Shown piece by piece: positions 5,469-7,982 of a stretch of 7,982 nucleotides of DNA. The stretch lies in assembly GCA_964444795.1 (NCBI GenBank), contig CAYUIQ010000327.1, positions 1 through 7,982 on the forward strand, given 5' to 3'. The stretch is from JABMRP01 sp964444795 (lineage in GTDB: Bacteria > Planctomycetota > Planctomycetia > Pirellulales > Thermoguttaceae). Every line of letters begins with the position of its first letter. The first letter of the stretch is position 1. Below the pieces are notes generated by a model. The model was not told where the DNA came from. It saw only the letters and a list, made by a program, of their open reading frames with translations, and did not search any database. The translations under genes and the position numbers were made by a program.

Positions 5469-7877
5469 CTACTGCACCCGCCATTCCAGCACGCCGCCGG
5501 AACACGCCTCGCGCAGTTGCACGTCGATCCGCAGTGCCGTCGTTTCAGCAGGGGTAAACGTAACGCGGTTGTAGCCGTCTGGGGCCGTTCCGTAGGCCGA
5601 CGCTCCCTCGACTTCGCGCCACTGGCCGTCGATCATGGCCGACAATCGCCACGACTCGGGAACCCGGCAATGACCGGTCTGGCGGTCGTCGAACCAGTAA
5701 ACCTCGACCGACGAAACCTTCGTCGGGGCGGCAAAGTCGTACCGGATCCACTCCTTCCCGCCGAGGTGATCCCACCATGTGTGACGCGGCGGGACCAGAT
5801 CGTGTGAATTGGGCGGTTCGATCTGGTCGTTGACTGCCGTCGGCGTGTCGCGGGGCCAGCAATGCGAAACGGAAACACGCGCGCCGGATGCGATCGTCGG
5901 CCGGGGGATCGGCATCGCACGCTCGATATCCTCGGCAATCCAGACGGCCATCTCGCCCCCCTGTCGATTGTCCCAAGCGTAATACGGAACGGCCAGTAAC
6001 TCCACGGCCACCGGCTCATCGGACCCAACCTCTCGGGCGGCCGCTTGCCCACGCAACACGGTCACGCCGCCGAGCAGTTCGGAACGATGTTCGGCTCGCA
6101 ACGGGGCCTCGGGTGGAAGGCTCAGATGCCGCACCCGGCCGGCGTGGTCGATCGCCTCGACACAGTAGACGATCGGTCCCCGCTGAAGCGCCACCAGCCC
6201 GGCGTCGGCCTTGACGCGCGGGTCGGCATGAATTCGGCGGATCGGCATGGACAGGTCCAACTCGATCGTGTCGCCGGCTTTCCAGCTCCGGCCCATGCGA
6301 ACGTACCCCCGGTCGAGTGGCGAGACCGGAACCACGCGCCCGTTGACTTTCACTGAAAACGTCGATCCGTCCGCTTCCTCCGTCGCGGCCACGCGATACA
6401 GCCCGCCGGGCGTCTGTCGCTGACGGCACCAGCCGGGAATGCGAAGACACAGGTCGAACGCCGCCTCTTGAGCCGGATCGACGGTCAGCTTCACGTGTCC
6501 GTCCCAGGGGTAGCGCGTTTGCTGGGTCAGCTTCACTGGGTTGGACTCGCCGGGCGTCGCGCCCAGCACCAGCGTTGCCTTGCCGGCCACGTAGAGATTC
6601 GTGTAAATCGTCCCGTCGTCATGCGTGTAAATGTAACGCCCGATCTTGGGGAACACGCGTACCACGTTGCTTGGGCAACAGGCGCAACCGTACCATGCCT
6701 GGCGCCGGTAGTCGCCCCGGGTGGCAAGCCGATTCTGGTAGAAGAACCGATCGCCCGAGAGGCTTACGCTGGAGAGAAAGCCGTTGTACAGCACACGTTC
6801 CAGGACGTCGGCGTACCGGGCGTCGGTCTCGATCAGTGCCATGCGGTGGGCGAAGAAGATCAGGCCGATCGCGGCACACGTTTCGGCGTAGGCCGTGTCG
6901 TTCGGCAATTCGTAGTCGGCACCGAACGCTTCACCATGCCGCGTCGCGCCGACGCCGCCGGTAAGGTACATTTTGCGATGCGTAGTGCTTTGCCAGAGGC
7001 GCCGACAAGCGGCCAACAACTCGGGGTCGCCCGTCTCGGCGTGGAGATCAGCCATGCCCGTGCAATGATACATGGCCCGAACCGCGTGCCCGACCACTTC
7101 GCCTTGTTGGCGCACCGGCAGATGGTCCTGACTGTAGGCACCGTAGAGCGCGTGCCCGTCGGCATTGCCTCGCTGGTCGATGAAGAATTGGGCCAGTTCG
7201 AGGTATCGCTTTTCGCCGGTGGTGCGATAGAGTTTGATCAGCGCCAGTTCCAGCTCCTGATGCTCGGGTACGTCGTGCCGCTTGCCCGGGCCAAAGACGG
7301 TGCCGATGTGGTCGGCCAGCTTGCAGGCCACGTCGAGCAGGTTCCGTTTGCCGGTCATCTCGTGGTGGACCGCACCGGCTTCGATCAGATGGCCCGTGCA
7401 ATATAGCTCATGCCGGGCCGGTTTGACGATGTTCTTCCAACGCTGATCCGCATTGGCGATGGTGTAGAAGCAGAACAGATAACCGTCGGGCTGTTGGGCC
7501 GCGGCGATCTTCGCAATCACGTCGTCGGTCAACCGGTCGAGCGTGTCGTCGCGGCGAGTCCCCAACACATAGGCGGCTCCGTCGAGCACTTTGTAGACGT
7601 CGGAATCGTTGAACCAGATACCCACGAACGGCCCTTCGAGTTGACCGGCCGCCTTAACGAAATTGCTGATCCGGCCCGTCTCCTCACATGTCTTGAAGCA
7701 ATACGGCAGCGTCACGCGGCGGGACGTCTCGATCCGTGGCGTCCAAAATGCGTCGGCAATTTCCACGTCGCGAATCGCCGGCGCCGAAAGACGGTGATGC
7801 GGCGGTCTTTCCGCGGAGAGTGCCCCATCGGCGATCAAGCCGCAAAAGGCAAGCAGAATCCAAGGGCCGACTTTCAT
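5469..7877 (-). CDS. Secreted GH127 (DUF1680) beta-L-arabinofuranosidase-like glycoside hydrolase
   Basis: An 802-residue predicted exported enzyme. The ATG at 7877 has an AGAGG-type ribosome site six bases upstream and opens a signal peptide (MKVGPWILLAFCGLIADGALSA, cleaved near residue 22); the in-frame TTG at 7931 is rejected because it would bury this signal. The (alpha/alpha)6 catalytic region spans about 35-430, with SNFVKAAGQLEG (71-82) and AAAQQPDGYL (125-134). Relative to Bifidobacterium HypBA1 (numbers from memory: acid/base E322; zinc ligands E338, C340, C417, C418 with C417 the nucleophile), this protein has E316 in HGEAFG, E332 and C334 in YAETC, and C400-C401 in CACCPSN. The E316-E332 spacing of 16 equals E322-E338, so the site looks intact. 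Beta-sandwich regions follow (about 430-660), then a C-terminal F5/8-type galactose-binding-like module (about 690-802: WIRYDFAAPTKVSSVEVYW ending in GGVLEWRVQ). It probably removes L-arabinofuranose or a similar sugar from plant or algal glycans; exact substrate unknown, as the family is diverse. It is the first gene of an operon with the radical SAM gene. Confidence 0.93.
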   Translation of the reverse strand: MKVGPWILLAFCGLIADGALSAERPPHHRLSAPAIRDVEIADAFWTPRIETSRRVTLPYCFKTCEETGRISNFVKAAGQLEGPFVGIWFNDSDVYKVLDGAAYVLGTRRDDTLDRLTDDVIAKIAAAQQPDGYLFCFYTIANADQRWKNIVKPARHELYCTGHLIEAGAVHHEMTGKRNLLDVACKLADHIGTVFGPGKRHDVPEHQELELALIKLYRTTGEKRYLELAQFFIDQRGNADGHALYGAYSQDHLPVRQQGEVVGHAVRAMYHCTGMADLHAETGDPELLAACRRLWQSTTHRKMYLTGGVGATRHGEAFGADYELPNDTAYAETCAAIGLIFFAHRMALIETDARYADVLERVLYNGFLSSVSLSGDRFFYQNRLATRGDYRRQAWYGCACCPSNVVRVFPKIGRYIYTHDDGTIYTNLYVAGKATLVLGATPGESNPVKLTQQTRYPWDGHVKLTVDPAQEAAFDLCLRIPGWCRQRQTPGGLYRVAATEEADGSTFSVKVNGRVVPVSPLDRGYVRMGRSWKAGDTIELDLSMPIRRIHADPRVKADAGLVALQRGPIVYCVEAIDHAGRVRHLSLPPEAPLRAEHRSELLGGVTVLRGQAAAREVGSDEPVAVELLAVPYYAWDNRQGGEMAVWIAEDIERAMPIPRPTIASGARVSVSHCWPRDTPTAVNDQIEPPNSHDLVPPRHTWWDHLGGKEWIRYDFAAPTKVSSVEVYWFDDRQTGHCRVPESWRLSAMIDGQWREVEGASAYGTAPDGYNRVTFTPAETTALRIDVQLREACSGGVLEWRVQ

Positions 7878-7922
7878 GACGTGCCTCTGGCGGGGCGGGA
7901 TCGAGTCTTTGGTTGTGACTTT

Positions 7923-7937
7923 CGCGCACAATGCGCG
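7923..7937. repeat. Perfect 6-bp inverted repeat upstream of the GH127 gene
   Basis: CGCGCA (7923-7928) and TGCGCG (7932-7937) are exact reverse complements around CAA. The centre is about 53 bases upstream of the GH127 ATG, where a 5' leader or operator would be expected. Alternating CG-rich sequence makes chance matches common. No well-matched -35/-10 pair could be placed in 7878-7982; the best, TTTCAC-17-TACGCA on the minus strand, is poor. Confidence 0.3.
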
Positions 7938-7951
7938 CGTATGCGTAGCAT

Positions 7952-7964
7952 GGGCCCCTGGCCC
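7952..7964. repeat. Second short inverted repeat upstream of the GH127 gene
   Basis: GGGCC and GGCCC form a 5-bp dyad: on the plus strand GGGCC at 7952-7956 and GGCCC at 7960-7964, around a 3-base centre. It sits 14 bases beyond the 7923-7937 dyad. It could belong to a promoter or operator region, or be the terminator stem of a gene outside the window, but no T-run accompanies it on either side. Weak evidence. Confidence 0.2.
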
Positions 7965-7982
7965 GTGAAAGGCGCCAACACG

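Noticed and set aside
6468..7406. A 312-codon open frame on the plus strand, antisense to the GH127 gene
   Set aside because: It lies wholly inside a well-supported gene. Long antisense frames are expected in GC-rich coding DNA, and its translation shows no recognisable domain or ribosome site.

Overview
The window looks like chromosome from a high-GC planctomycete, probably of the Pirellulales type. This is inferred from gene content: a LamG protein with a PEP-CTERM tail, a secreted GH127/DUF1680 glycosidase, a zinc-ribbon membrane protein and a B12-type radical SAM enzyme. It is not based on any marker gene. No rRNA, tRNA, CRISPR array, insertion sequence or phage gene is visible.

Layout. 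The left edge (3-131, +) holds the last 42 codons of an unidentified gene. A 208-base intergenic stretch follows, with a sigma70-like promoter and an 11-bp dyad over the expected transcription start. Next is a secreted 523-residue protein (340-1911, +) with two LamG-like domains and a C-terminal PEP-CTERM sorting signal. Twenty-five bases after its stop is a strong extended -10 promoter. It drives a probable two-gene unit on the plus strand: a CysM-type PLP-dependent cysteine synthase (2055-3083) and, 20 bases later, a 171-residue zinc-ribbon protein with two membrane helices (3104-3619).

The right half is a convergent minus-strand operon. Its first gene (7877 down to 5469) is a secreted 802-residue GH127 beta-L-arabinofuranosidase-like enzyme with its zinc/cysteine active site intact. 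Two bases after its stop begins a 611-residue cobalamin-type radical SAM protein (5466 down to 3631). This carries the CX7CX2C cluster motif and the flanking sequence of the RiPP-maturation C-methyltransferase family. The two convergent units end 11 bases apart with no clear hairpin terminator.

The genes form at least three independent units: surface/extracellular protein, cysteine synthesis plus small membrane protein, and glycosidase plus radical SAM. The least expected arrangement is the tight coupling of a secreted glycosidase to a RiPP-type radical SAM methyltransferase with no precursor peptide in view. This is the best candidate for something undescribed. Its function cannot be settled from this window.
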